Below are positions 12,152-25,568 of a stretch of DNA of 64,000 nt, piece after piece. The stretch spans positions 78,979,291 to 79,043,290 of the forward strand of contig CM061070.1 in assembly GCA_030762895.1 (NCBI GenBank), written 5' to 3'. Positions within the stretch are counted from its first letter, which is position 1; every line of letters starts with the position of its first letter. The position numbers and the translations under genes are program-made. This DNA is from Sophora flavescens. Lineage: Eukaryota; Streptophyta; Magnoliopsida; Fabales; Fabaceae. Below the pieces are notes generated by a model. The model was not told the origin of the DNA. It did not search any database and saw only the letters and a list, made by a program, of their open reading frames with translations.

Positions 12152-15100
12152 ATGGATCGTAGTTGGATGGTTTGTAAGCGCACTAGTGCTAAGTATTTGA
12201 AGGGGGTGGGAGAATTTATAGAATTTGCTCAAAGGAATGTTCCTAATAGTAATGGAATGTTCTATTGTCCTTGTGTCAAGTGTTTGAATACGAGGAAATG
12301 TACGGTGAAAGATATACGTACTCATTTGATTTGTGAAGGGATTTGCTTGAGATATACAAGATGGATATGGCATGGTGATGTGTTAAGTAGTACGACAAGT
12401 GTCTCCCAAAGTGAGGACGTTGACGTAGATATGGAGGATGATCGAGTAGAGGACATGATCCGTGATATTGGACAAGAATCTTTTCATCGAGCTCATGTGT
12501 ATGATTGGTTGTGCGTGTTGGTGTAAGCCCTAGAGGCCAGTGTATTTCTTTAGACTTACATTTATATCTTGCTATTATATATATATGATATGAGGCATTC
12601 CAGTTTATTGTGTTACTTTTTTAAACATAATAAAGTCCTTAGAATAGAAATTTCAGTTTAATAGAATATCAAGTATATGACTTGATCGTGAGACACTATT
12701 GAACAATGAAATCCTATTCTTAAATATCCGTAGTCAAGTATTTTATTAATAAGGACAATAATAATACATTGAGACTATTATGTGTGCAGGCTGATGGCCA
12801 TATCTCACGGGTCATGGATATGAGATATCGAGTCGCCACATAGGTACACATTAGAGTAATGATGTATCTTGGATTGACCCACCATGAGAACACTACATGG
12901 AGCGTTATGTGAGTGTCATAAGTAGTTCTCATAGTGACAATGGTGTATGCAATCCTTCGACCTGAAATCACTACGATCCCTACATGAGGAGTCGTGTGCT
13001 TTAATATCGTCAAAGGTCATCTGTAATAGGATGATTATAAAGACGTTCATTGGGCATACCACGAGCCATGCAGAGGGATGTGAGTGACCTAGATGGAATT
13101 TGTCCCTCCTACATAACAGGAGTAACATCTGTGGGTTTCCTGATAGAGTGAGACTGTAAAATGCATGGCCGTGCTGAAATGAGTCAATATGAGATATTGA
13201 CCTCATTTGTTGTTAAGTCTACTCGGGTATCAGGGAACATAATATTGAACCATACAAGGGTGACACATTCTATGCCTTGTGTTCAATATAAATATATGGA
13301 CAAAGGGATAATAATGCACATGAATATTTGTCACAGAAAGGTTTCGTCAAATCACTAACTTTCTCACTACTTAGGTAGCAGTGATGTATTGCTAGATACC
13401 GCTCACTGTTTGTAATATTAAATGCGATTTAATATTACTACTAACGTTTTGGGAACCTATAGGGTCACACACATAAGAGCGGATTAAAAGAAGCATTAAA
13501 AGGAGAGTTGGACTTTTCTATTGGGCCTAGCACATAGTACATGGGGCTTAGGTCAAACGTTGCTCACTAACTCACTTAAGGAGGTGCTACTATAAGTAGA
13601 CCACTTAAGCTTTTGTGCACTGACGGTTTTTAACCTAGCCGCACATAAAGAGTAAGTGTGAACAACAAGTCTCGGTTTTGAAGCTAGCACTGTGAGACAG
13701 AGACGCTTCGAGTTCATGACGTTGGACGTTCATGGAATCTGCTCGTGTGGATACCTTAGAGACATCGTTCGTGCGGTGTTCGTGATAGACGAATTCTGAT
13801 CAACAGCCATCGCTTCAAGAGGTAAACCTTCTAATCATGAATCATGACCATTCGCAAGGATCCTTCGATGGGAATTTTTCCGCTGCGTTTCTTTTTGTTT
13901 TTTACGCAAATTCCCAACAGTGCGGTGATGCGGATAAGCCTTTATATCCAGGGTGTACTACTCATACACGGTTGTCGGCGGTGCTAAAATTGGTTTGTGT
14001 GAAGGCGAGAAATGGTTGGACCGATAAAAGCTTCACGGAATTGCTTGAAGTGTTGAAAGACTTGCTTCCGGAGGACAACACATTGCCTAACCGTAACTAT
14101 GAGGCCAAGAAGGTATTGTGTCCGATGGGTATGGAGTATAAGAAGATACACGCATGCCCCAATGATTGCATATTGTACACCGGTGTTCATGAAGACAATC
14201 AAGATTGCCCCAAATGTGGGTTATCACGATACAAAGTGAAGGGTGATGATGATGATGTTGATCTTGATGATGTGAGAAAAAAAAGGTCCTCCTGCGAAGG
14301 TGTTGTGGTATCTTCCAATAATTCCAAGGTTTAAGCGATTGTTTGCCAATGTGAAAGATGCGAAGAATCTTAGATGGCATAATGATGAGAGGAAACGTGA
14401 TGGAAAGATTCGTCATCCTGCTGATTCTATGCAATGGAAGAATATTGATACTATGTTTCCGGATTTCGTCAATGAGCCAAGAAACCTAAGGCTTGGACTT
14501 GCTACGGATGGAATAAATCCTTATGGTAACATGTGTAGTATTCATAGTTCATGGCCTGTTCTGTTGATAATTACAACCTGCCCCTTTGGTTGTGCATGAA
14601 ACGCAAATACATGATGTTGTCTATGATGATTTCGGGCCCAAAGCAACCGGGAAATGACTTAGATGTTTATCTAAGTCCCTTGATTGAAGACTTGAAAACG
14701 CTGTGGGTGGAAGGTGTTGATGTAGTTGATGGGTATTCTCATGAGACTTTCAAGCTTCGTGCCATGTTATTTTGCACCATCAACGACTTTCCAAAGATAC
14801 GGTAACTTGTAATAGATGCAGTGTCAAGGGGCATAAAGTATGCCCTATATGTGAAGAAGGTACATGCTACACTCAGTTACATCATGGAAATAAGACGGTT
14901 TACCTTGGGCATCGGAGATTTCTTAGACGTGATCACCCATATCGTAAGATGAAAAAAGCTTTTAATGGATGCCAAGAGACAGAAGAAGCTCCGGCGGCCT
15001 TAATTGGAGAGCAGGTTTATCAGAGGGTAAAGGGCATCGAAGTTATATTCGGCAAGTCCAAAAAGAAAGGTAAAGCTGCTGAGAAAAACATATGGAAGAA

Positions 15101-16692
15101 GAGGTTGATATTCTTTGATCTTCCGTACTGGCGCAAGCTTGATGTCAAACACTGCATTGATGTGATGCATGTGGAGAAAAATGTGTGTGATACTGTGATC
15201 GGGACGCTTCTCAACATTCAGGGCAAGACAAAGGATGGTGTGAATGCTCGTCTCGACCTCGTTGCTATGGGTATACGAGAGCAGTTAGCTCCAGTTGTTG
15301 AGGATGGTAAGCGGACTTATTTGCCGCCAGCATGTCGTACTTTGTCAAAAAAAAGAGAGACAAAGTTTCTGCGGGTGTCTTCAGGGCATCAAAGTTCCAC
15401 ATGGTTACTCTTCAAATATGAAGAGGCTTGTCTCTAGTGATCTTAAATTAGTTGGCTTAAAGTCTCATGATTGTCACATCTTGATGCAACAACTTCTGCC
15501 CGTTGCTATTCGTGGTATTGCTCCAAAAAATGTGAGACAAACCATTACTCGGTTGTGCTCATTCTTCAATTCTATATGTAGCAAAGTCGTTGACCTCCGT
15601 ATGTTGGATGACTTGGAAGTTGAGGCTGCTACAATCTTGTGCCAATTGGAGATGTATTTTCCTCCTTCCTTTTTCGACATAATGGTTCACTTAATTGTTC
15701 ATTTGGTGAGGGAGATTAGATTATGTGGGCCGATTTTTCTGAGATGGATGTACCCAGTTGAGCGCTACATGAAGATCTTGAAAGGGTACGTGAAGAATCC
15801 TCATCGTACAGAAGCATCTATTGTTCAAAGGTATGTTGCAGAAGAAGCTATTGAGTTTTGTTCGGACTACCTTCATAACACGGATCCTATAGGGGTTCCT
15901 AAGCCTCGGCATGATGAGATAAGATGTCAAGGTAAGGGTACACATGGCTTAAGAATTAATAGCAAGGGTCGGGAGGAAGTGCTTCAAGCACATTTGTATG
16001 TATTGAACAACATCGATTCTGTTCAACCTTTCTTACTTGAACATAAAAGAAAAGTCAATCAAGAAAACCCTCGAATGAGCGAAAGGTGGTTGTTGAACAA
16101 GCATAACAAGACTTTCTTACCATGGTTCAAGGAAGAAATGCTTAAGGATGGTAGTACTGCTTCTGATGACGTAAGATGGCTAGCACGTGGACCTGGCTTC
16201 AACGTCATATGTTGGAGCGGATACGACATCAATAACTTTTCCTTTTATACAAAGGAACAAGATAACAAGAGTACCATGCAAAATAGTGGGGTTATGATCG
16301 CGACCGAAGCAATGCACTTCTCTGGTGCAAAGGACACAAAACCCGTTAAAGCACCGACACCTTACTTTGGATATATTGAAGATATTTGGGTGCTCGATTA
16401 CACTAAGCTTACGGTGCCGGTTTTTAAATGCAAGTGGGTTGATAGTAACGGTGGTGTACAAACCGACGAATTGGGGTTCACATTGGTAGACCTCAACAAG
16501 TTAGGTCATATAAATGAGCCTTTCATAATGGCTTCCCAAGCAAAACAAGTGTTCTACATCACTGATCCTTCTAACAAAAGGTTGTCCGTGGTTCTCCAAG
16601 GAAAAAGATGTATAATGGTAGTGATGAAAATCAAGATTCAAATCTTGATATTCCTGAGACTCCTTCTTTTTCAACAAACATGCCTACTATAA
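12152..16692 (+). pseudogene. CACTA-A transposase (TNP2 type), broken
   Basis: Starts at ATG 12152 (MDRSWM), typical of the transposase-associated N-domain, with a CPCVKC zinc-binding segment. A solo LTR interrupts after the codon for C at 12514, and the frame resumes exactly at 13924 (GDADKPLYPGC). The TNP2 catalytic region follows (FKRLFANVKDAKNLRWH near 14330; DLPYWRKLDVKHCIDVMH near 15117). DUF4218 (FLRWMYPVERYMK, 15740) and DUF4216-like regions (VDSNGGVQTDELGFTLVDL, 16440) come last. Frame changes near 14285 and 15350 (both A runs), 14560 and 14800 disable it. It would have cut and pasted CACTA ends; the copy is dead. Confidence 0.88.
12516..13919 (+). mobile_element. Solo LTR (family X) inside the CACTA-A transposase
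   Basis: The 1,404-bp segment starts TGTTGGTGTAAGCCC and ends TTCCCAACA, flanked by the 5-bp duplication gtgcg (12511-12515, 13920-13924). It has no internal domain and no second LTR, so it is a solo LTR left by LTR-LTR recombination. The same LTR begins at 62048 as part of copia IV. Open frames within it are not coding. Confidence 0.92.
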
Positions 16693-16794
16693 TCGAGGAG
16701 ACACAGGTGGACGATGTACATGCCACTCGTGCTGATCATCACGAAGGGATATTGATATAGGTAGTTTAAACTTCGTATACATTTATTTTTAGAC

Positions 16795-16796
<2 letters not shown>

Positions 16797-16841
<45 letters not shown>
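16797..16841. repeat. AT microsatellite
   Basis: A run of about 22 AT dinucleotides in the 3' flank of the CACTA-A transposase gene. Confidence 0.9.
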
Positions 16842-16842
<1 letters not shown>

Positions 16843-17464
16843 TTAGATTGGTAGTTTTGTTTTTAGACATTAAAGACTAAAATTTATATATATATACTTG
16901 TAGATAGTTATGTTTTTCCTATACATGGGTTTTTGTTTTAAGTCCCCCCATTGTTCCTTTGTATATTTCTTTTCTTTTTGTTAATATTGAAATTTAATGG
17001 TAATGTTTGCAATTCTGTAATGTGTGTGATATTACGTGTTCTTTGGGATAGTTCTTGAATGCAGGGGATAGGCGAGGGAGTGATATTTTAAAACTGAGGG
17101 GAGTGATATTTTAAAACTGAATTTTAAAAAAAAAATCTATTAATGTCAGTTGTATCAAATAAATGAAGTTAATAGTATTTTATAAAATATACAGTACACT
17201 ATTAACGTCAGTTGTATTAGGAAACTGATGTTAAAAATACAACCTTTAACGTCAATTCTTTAACACAACTGACGTTAGTTTGAACAACATTAACGTCGGT
17301 TGTGTTAAAGAACTGACGTTAAAATTTTTATATTTAACGTCAGTTGTTTAAATAACCGACGTTAAAATATTAACTATTAACGTCAGCTGTATTTATGTCA
17401 GCAATATTCTAACGTATAAAATCAATTTTAACTGACGTAAAAAGCACTTATTGCACTAGTGAGT

Positions 17465-20400
17465 AAAGATTGAATCCATGTGAGTTCAGCTGCGGTTGTT
17501 GCTAAAGATCGATATTCAGCTTCGGTGGATGAACGAGCTGCGGCACGTTGTTTGGAAGATTTCCAAGAGACGAGGTTCCCACCATAAAAAACAAGATGAG
17601 CTAGCAGAAGTTGAGGTGTAGTCTTCCTTATTTCCTGCCCAATCTGCATCACTGAATTCATAGAGTGAAGGTGGACGCCCTTTGTGGAGATGAATTCCAT
17701 GAAAGATGGTAGCTTTGAGGTACCGTAGGAGACGTTTGAGAGCTGTCATATGCATAGTAGTAGGTTTGCACATGAATTAGGCTAGGTGATTCACTGGGAA
17801 GGCAATATCCGACCTAGTCATGGATAAATATTGAAGAGCACCAATAATACTTCTATATTCAGAATGATCTGCTGCTGCAGTACCATCATTCAATGTGAGA
17901 GATGTGCTAGTGGAAAGTGAAGTTTGAACCTCTTTTGCTTCTGCCATTTTTGTCCTTTCAAGAAGGTCACGAATATATTTATGTTGACTAAGAAAAAGAC
18001 CTGTCTTGGTAGGAATAGCCTCTATGCCCAAAAAATAATGAAGAGAGCCTAAATCTTTGATGGAAAATTGTCGGGCCAAAGAAGAAATGCAATGATGGAT
18101 AGCATAAATGGAGGTGCCTGTAATTAAAATGTCATCCACATATACAAGTGCATATAGTAGCAAGTTACCTCGATTGAGAATGAAAAGAGAGGAGTCTGGT
18201 TTTGATGCATGAAAGCCATATGAACACAGAAAAGAGTGTAGAGCGAGTGAACCGTGCCGAAGTGCCTGCTTGAGCCCATAAATTGATTTTTTTAAGCGAC
18301 AAACATGATTGACTGATTCAGGATTAATGAATCCAGGTGGTTGTGCCATGAACACTTCTTCTTTCAAATGACCATGAAGAAATGCATTATTGACATCCAA
18401 TTGTCTAATGGCCCATTGTTGTTGTAGAGCAATAGAAAGTACCAAGCGAACTGTGGTAGGTTTGATAAGCTGGATGAAGGTGTGTGTGTGGTCAAGGCCT
18501 GGTCTTTGATGGAATCCCTTGGACACTAGTCTCGCTTTATACCTCGAAATTAAGCCATCTGGATTTCTTTTGATACGAAAGACCCATTTGCATCCAATAA
18601 CATTTTGTGACTGTTTTTTTTGGATCTAGATCCCAAGTACCTTGAGCAAGTAATGCATTAAATTCATTTCTCATAGCCTCACGCCATTCAGGAGATTTCA
18701 TTGCCTCAGAGACACATGTTGGTTCAATGGTGGATGGAAGGGGATGTTTGGTGGTTAGAAGAAATTTTTTGTTAGGCTTATGGATATTGTGCATGGATCG
18801 AGTAAGCGGCCTTGAGGGAGGTGGCGTTGATGCGCGATCGAGTGGTGGAGAATCATCTTGTGATTGTGAGGCATTGACATCATGGGGTGTGAAGTTCAAT
18901 TGTTAGTGTGTATGGAGGTTGGATTACTAGTGGTGGATGTCGTTTGAAGAGGGTTGGTGTAATTATAAATATATGGGTGTGAGTCTTGGCCTCTGTTGGA
19001 GAAGTGACGTTGAATTAGAGGATGGGATTTAAGAGCTTGAATGGGAATTGAGTGTTGTTGGGTCATGGGAGATGGAGAAATTGGAGTAGTGAAATATGTT
19101 GTGGGCCCATGGGATAAGGATGAGGGTAAGGAAGTGGTTTTTGAATGGAGAGAAAAGGGAAATTCCGTTTCAAAGAAGACCACATGCCTGGAGATGTAAA
19201 TTTTGTTGTTGACTTGGTCAAAACATTTGTAGGCATGATGTTGTGGAGAATAGCCAAGAAAAATACAAGGAGTGCTACGACGATCAAGTTTATGATTTGG
19301 ATATGGACGAAGCCAAGGATAACATAGACATCCAAATACCTTTAGAGTTGTGTATGATGGTGGTTTGTTAAATAGTTTGGAAAAAGGTGTGTCATTTTGA
19401 AGGGTTGGGGTGGACATACGACTTATGAGGTACTCTGCTAAAAAGCGTAACACCAGAATTTTGGAGGTATGGAGGCATGATTGAGGAGTGCAAGAGCAGT
19501 TTCGATGATGTGTCGATGTTTGCGTTCAGCAAGACCAATATGTTTAGGAGTGTAGGGTGGGGAAATGTAGTGTGATCGAGATGCCATGGTTTTGAAAGAA
19601 TGATTTTAGTTTGATGTATTCAGTGCCTCCATCAGTGTAAAGAGAACGTATTTTATGATTAAAGAAAGATTCGACTTGAGCGTGGAATTTAGGAAAATTT
19701 TCAAACACTTCACTTTTTAATTTTAATGGAAATAACCATACATATCGAGTGAAATGATCAATAAAAATGAGATAATAACGGAAGCCATTTATTGAAGTTA
19801 TTGGTGAAGGTCCCCATATATCAGAGTAAAGTAGCTCTAGTGGTGAATTTGATGTTACAGAGGACTCACTAAATGGTAACTTATGGCTCTTATTTAATTG
19901 ACAAGAAGAACATTGAAGGGGTTCCATGGGCTTATTGATAGAGTCATTGTTCTTGAGAACTTGTTGTAGAATTTTCAGTGATGGGTGGCCAAGACGAGCA
20001 TGCTAGAGGAGTGGATGGGAGCGGGTGGTGGAGAGTGATGTTGTTCTGGTGGGTGTTGAATGTTTTGTTGTAGGTTGGAGGGTGTAGAGATCACCACTAC
20101 TTTGATCGCGCATCAATGTCGCCCCCGTTGTAAGATCTTTCACAAGAAATGAAAATGGGTGAAATTCATCATAAACATTATTGGTTTGACAAAATTTAGA
20201 AATAGAGATAAGATTGAGATGTGCTTTTGGTACATACAAAACTTCATTCAAAATAAAGGCAGAGGTGGGGGTGGGGAGTTGGGTAGAACCAACATGAGTA
20301 ATGGGCAAACCTGAACCATCACCTATTGTTACTTCATCAGGTCCATCATAATGGGAGTGGAGGCTAAGATTACGGAGATCACTTGTGAGATGATGACTTG

Positions 20401-20586
20401 CACCTGTGTCAAGCACCCAATTAGTTGATGGTGGAGCAGTGGATGCTGCAAAATTGGCAGAAAGCCCAGTATGGTGTTGACGTAGCTGCGGGCAGTATTT
20501 AGATATATGCCCATCAAAGTCACATAATTGACATTTTGGAGGATACCTATTGTTCCGATTCTGTGGACCAGAAAAACGCCTGCGTT
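17465..20586 (-). pseudogene. Copia I gag end, protease, integrase, RT and start of RNase H
   Basis: In order on the minus strand: a CCHC zinc knuckle (CQLCDFDGHISKYC, near 20490-20535); aspartic protease with DTGASHH (about 20413); integrase with HARLGHPS, CSSC and the YSDIWGPSP segment; RT with YVDDILI (about 18131-18150); and RNase H with SSTEAEYRSLA. In-frame stops lie at 20003 (a Trp codon position) and 17777 (a Gln position). Frame changes occur near 19560, 19445, 18897, 18610 (within an A run) and 17620. Integrase and RT activity from this copy is therefore not expected. The reading frame resumes at 10178 after CACTA-A. Confidence 0.9.
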
Positions 20587-23500
20587 GTTCACTACAAAAA
20601 AAAGCTCATTTAGCAACCGAAAATAGTGACCGAATTTGTTGGTTGCTGCTTGCGACCGAAATGGCGACCGATTATAAGATCTAAATCAAACACTGATTAG
20701 AGTTGATATTGCGACCGAAATATAGCGTAGCAGAGGTATCGGTCTCTATTTCGGTCGCAAAATAAAGGAAAATAAAAGTAAAAATTTTATGACTTTTTAG
20801 TGACCGAAATGGCGACCGAGTTAAATGCAACGGTTAAAATTTATTTATAGTTGCGACCGATATTAAATCGGTAGCTAAACGGCGCGTAAAAAATTAAAAT
20901 AGAGCGTGTTAGCGACCGAATTTTAAATCGATTGCTGAATTTATGAATTCACATTTCAAATTAACCCATTTAGCGACCAAATAATTCGATTGCTAAAACT
21001 AAAATCCCTAAATCGTGAGCCCTTCCCCTTTCTTCCCCATTTCTCTCATTTCTTCTCTTTTCTTCTCTCTCTCTTGCACGCTCTGCTCCTCCCTGCCACC
21101 ATACCACGCGACGTCTGTGCTCCGGTCACCACCAGGCCACCTCCGGTGAGTGATTCCACCTTTCCTCTCTCTCTTTTTATGATGTCTCTCTGTCTCTGTC
21201 CCTGTAGCGCACCTGAGCCACCTCCCTTGAGCCACCACTGTCCGCAACTTCGGTGACACCACCACCACCAAGGTTAAGCTACCTTGTCTTCTCTCCTCTT
21301 CTCTCATTCTCTGTTTCTCTAACATAATGGATATTTGGTAGCAGGGTAAGGGAATTAATGTAGAAGGTGGTGTAGTCATGGAAGGGAATGGGAATATAAA
21401 GAAAATGGACGATGGTGGAAGGGGTATGAGATCATTTTAAGTAAAGATGGGTGGCTAAAGCCATAGGGCAGAGATAGTCACTTTCTCTGGTATTTTTTAA
21501 TTTTTCTATACTCTTTTCTGCATTCATAGCTTCTGTTCTCTACAATTGGAGTTTGTTGCTTATCATTGTTTTACTATTTCTCTTATTACTACCAGTTCCT
21601 ATCATAACGTCAGTACTCACTCCTAGATCTTTTCTATTTGTTGTGGAAATATGTATGTTACCATGTAAAAATACTGGATAAGTAGAATAACCAACAACCG
21701 AACCACGATCTCTGATGATGCATTAATGGAGCACTCGAGAGTCAAAAGTACTTGCTAAAATATGATCGAGTTTAATTAATTGGTGGAGGAGGTTGATATG
21801 CAAGAAGGAGAAATGATTTAAATATCCATTTTCATTGCCGGATTAAGAAAAAAAGAAATCACTTGATTCTGATAGATAACACTCGTACCCTTTATAATGA
21901 GTGATTCGGGCAAGTTGCAAAACTACCACTTTAAGTTGGTTATTTTCAGTCAGAAAGTTGAACATTTCGATTGCTCGTTCCCCAAACAATGTCACACGAA
22001 CAAAATTATTGCTAAAGTTTGAGAAAAAAAATGAAGTTTGAGTATTAATTCTATGTGAAATAAAATGTTTAGTTAAGAGGATAATAATGAAATTGGGAGG
22101 ACCTTTCATCAAGAAGATTGAACTTAATTATGTTTCCTGTTATACCTTCATGTTGATAATCCTCTAAATTTCCATGTTCGGAGACAACACCAATAGCATC
22201 TGTAGTAATAGCATATATATGAATGTTAAAAGCATAAATGAATTTATTAAGTCCAAATGTTGTCATTTCAGCTCTAACACGATTATTTTTATTTATGCAT
22301 TATAGGTCCTTGTCTGATCTTCGTTGTCCGCGGCTCCTCCCTTATCCTTACTTGGTTTTGCTTTGTCGAATAGGTAAGTTCTCTCAATACTCTCTTTTAA
22401 GGTTTTTCTTTGTCCAATAGGTACTGATATGTGTGGTGCTTCTAATGTATAATGTGAATTATCGTGTTGTTTGGTAGTGGAGAGCTGAGCTCAATAGGAT
22501 GTGATCATGTCTGATTGTATGCTGATAATTTAATGTTTATGCATGTGTTTGTCAATATGTGTTGTTTGTTAGTGGAGAGTGGAGCTCAATAGGATGTGAT
22601 CCTGTCCGAAAGGCGGGATGCTGGTTGTGTGCTGATAATTTAGAAATTATGCATGTGTTTGAAAATTAACTGCTACTTGTTAGTGGAGAGCGGAGCTCAA
22701 TAGGATGCTTGCTACAATATTTTATCTAAGTTTGTATTGATTTACACTGCAATTTATATAAGCTCAACAATGTTTCAATATTTATAGGTTAATTGTTTTA
22801 TTTTCTGTTAGAGTTAATAATTAATTTACGAAAGCCTTAGTTTCCTATTTTAATGAGCATGCGTAACTTATCAAGGTATGCATGCTCATTGTATTGAATC
22901 TTGAATTGTCCAAGTGAGACAGTTTGGAAAAAAACTTTTTCACACTCGGACAATAGTCGTTTCCATGTTCAAATGCCTTATATATATACTTGTTGAAATC
23001 TCGGTCTGATGCATTTCCTTTTGTTCTCCTGGTGCATACTTGATCGCGGTGATGCTCCCCGTGCTCGAGTCGTGTACTTGGAGACCGATGGGAAATGTTG
23101 TCGAAATTTTGTTAAGCATAAGGTATTTGAATAAGGGAATAACTATTATTAGCCGAGTGTGGTAAAGGTTTCTTCTCGAATGGGATAGGTTCATACCTTG
23201 TCATAAGAACGAGATTGATTGAGTTATTGGAATGTACTGTAATATATAAGTGTTAATTTTTTTTTTGGTCAGGCTATTTAATTGCCAGCAATGGATATTC
23301 CGGAGAATCGGAAATGGATGTATCGTAGGTTGGATCGGAATAAATGTCTTAGGGAAGATTATAGAGTTGGAGTGGGTGAGTTTATAGAGTTTGTTGTTAG
23401 CCAGGAGAGATTTATACGGCTGGGCAGTGATCATTTGAGGTGTCCTTGCAAAAGATGCAAGTGTCAATCTTTCAAAAGCGTGGATGGAGTTGTAGCTGAT

Positions 23501-25568
23501 CTTTATGAGAAGGGCTTCATGCCTGATTACTATTGGTGGAGTAACCATGGTGAGACGTTGCCTGATTTAAACCTGATTGTGTTTGAAGGTTCGTACTATG
23601 GAAGTGGTGACCGGAGGGAAGAATTGAATCCATACGAGCAGATGATGATGGATCATGCTGGACCATCGGTTGGTGTTGTACTAGAAGAAGATGGGGGAGA
23701 AGATGGTGAAATGGGTTCCCAAAACATAAAGGAGAATCCGAATCCCGAAGCTCAAAGATTCTATGATATACTGAGTGCTGCACGATCTCCATTGTGGGAA
23801 GGATGTCGGGAGTACACGGAGTTGTCGATGTGCATGGAATGGTTGAGTATCAAATCTGACTACAATATGCAAGAAGGCTGTTTTAATCGCCTCACCAGGT
23901 CAGTGTCCAAGGCGTTGCCAGAAGACAATCGGATGCCTACTAGTTTTTATCATGCTAAGAAGTCTGTGGAAAAATTGGGTCTGGGGTGTTTGAAAATTGA
24001 TTGTTGCCCGAATGGATGTATGTTGTAATATATGATTGATTCAGCGGAAAGCATAACATGTTGTCAATTTTGTGGTGCGGATCGGTATAAGACAACCACT
24101 AGGATGGGCATTGAGAAGAAGAGGTCGCTAAAAAAGATGTGGTACTTTCTGCTCGTGCCAAGACTTACAAGATTGTACTCTTCGATGGCCACTGCAGCTC
24201 ACATGAGGTGGCATAGTGTGCATGAGAGGGAGCAAGATGTCTTGTGTCATCCATCTGATGGAAAAGCTTGGAAGCATTTTGATAGGGTTCATATGGCATT
24301 TTCGCAGGACCATCGGAATGTCCGATTGGGGTTATCTACTGATGGATTTAACCCTTTTGGGCAGTCTAGAAAAGCATACTCTTGTTGGCCGGTTACCCTG
24401 ACTCCGTACAATCTTCCCCCGGGGATGTGCATGAAGCGAGAGTTTATGTTCCTAACAGTCATAATTCCGGGTCCGTCTAATCCAAAAGGTAAGATTGATG
24501 TGTACTTGCAGCCGCTGATAGATGAGTTGACGATGCTGTGGAATGATGGTATGTTGACATATGACGTATCTTTGAGGTAAAATTTCATCATGAAAGCAAC
24601 TTTGATGTGGACGATCAACGACTTTCCCGCCTATGGGATGATGTCGGGTTGGATGACCGCGGGGAAGCTTGGATTCCCAATATGTATGGAGCGATCGAAG
24701 GCATTCATGCTTAAAAACAGTCGAAAGATCTCATATTTTGATTGTCATCGTCAATTCCTTCCAGAAGATCATCCTTACTGGCGGAACAAGAATGCATTCA
24801 AGAAGCGTTGTGTGGAGACAACACCGCCTCCACCACGTTTGACTGGTCCTAATGTATGGCACAGAGTACAGTACTTACAGCTCGTCCATGAATCCCAAGG
24901 AGAACATATTCCTGATTATGGCGTCAACCATAATTGGACAAAACAAAGTATATTTTGGAGGTTGTCGTATTGGAGGACGCAGCTACTCCGTCACAACATT
25001 GATGTCATGCATACTGAGAGGAATGTGTTTTTGAATGTGCTTGACACTGTGATGGACATCAAGGGGAGGACAAAGGATACAAATAAAGCCCGATTGGATC
25101 TGACTGAAATTTGTAATCGGAAGGAGCTTAAGTTGTAGGACGGTGGTCGTGGCAGACTTATCAAACCGAAGGCAAGTTATACACTAAGCAAAACACAAAG
25201 TGGTCGTCTGTAAGTGGGTTAAAGAACTAAAGTTACCAGATGGGTATGCTTCCAATCTGGGTAGATGTGTTGACATTAAGGAAGCAAAGTTACATGGAAT
25301 GAAGAGTCATGATTGCCACGTGTTCATGCAACGGTTGCTTCCAATTGCGTTCGACGCATTACCGAAGCAAATTTGGAACCCACTTGTTGAGCTTAGCCAC
25401 TTTTTCAGGGAGCTTACATCGACAACACTAAATGTGAATCAATTAGAGGATATGGAAGTCAAGATACCCGTTTTGTTATGTAAGCTGGAGAAAATCTTCC
25501 TGCCGAGTTTCTTTGATTCCATGGAACACCTGCCAGTTCATCTACCTTACGAAGCAAGAGTTGGTGGC

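Larger units (their letters stand above)
10182..17461 (+). mobile_element. CACTA-A: En/Spm transposon with TNP2-type transposase
   Basis: Flanked by the 3-bp duplication agt (10179-10181, 17462-17464). The right end, read inward, is CACTAGTGCAATAAGTG. The left end is TACTAGTGGAAATAATG, i.e. the same terminus with the first C changed to T. Subterminal arrays of AACGTCAGTTGT/ACAACTGACGTT occupy 10215-10430, 11275-11430 and 17120-17445. A CT-rich leader (11460-11800) precedes one transposase gene. Length is 7,280 bp, of which 1,404 bp is a solo LTR. Confidence 0.92.

Noticed and set aside
12720..13358. Open frames inside the solo LTR and their twins at 62190-62683
   Set aside because: They are present in both LTR copies only because the LTR sequence is shared; they lie in U3-type noncoding DNA.
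20990..21379. Open frames on both strands in the CACTA-B leader
   Set aside because: They arise from CT/GA-rich, low-complexity DNA in the 5' leader region and match nothing recognisable.
23201..23548. Minus-strand frame opposite the start of the CACTA-B transposase
   Set aside because: Antisense shadow of a recognisable transposase N-domain.
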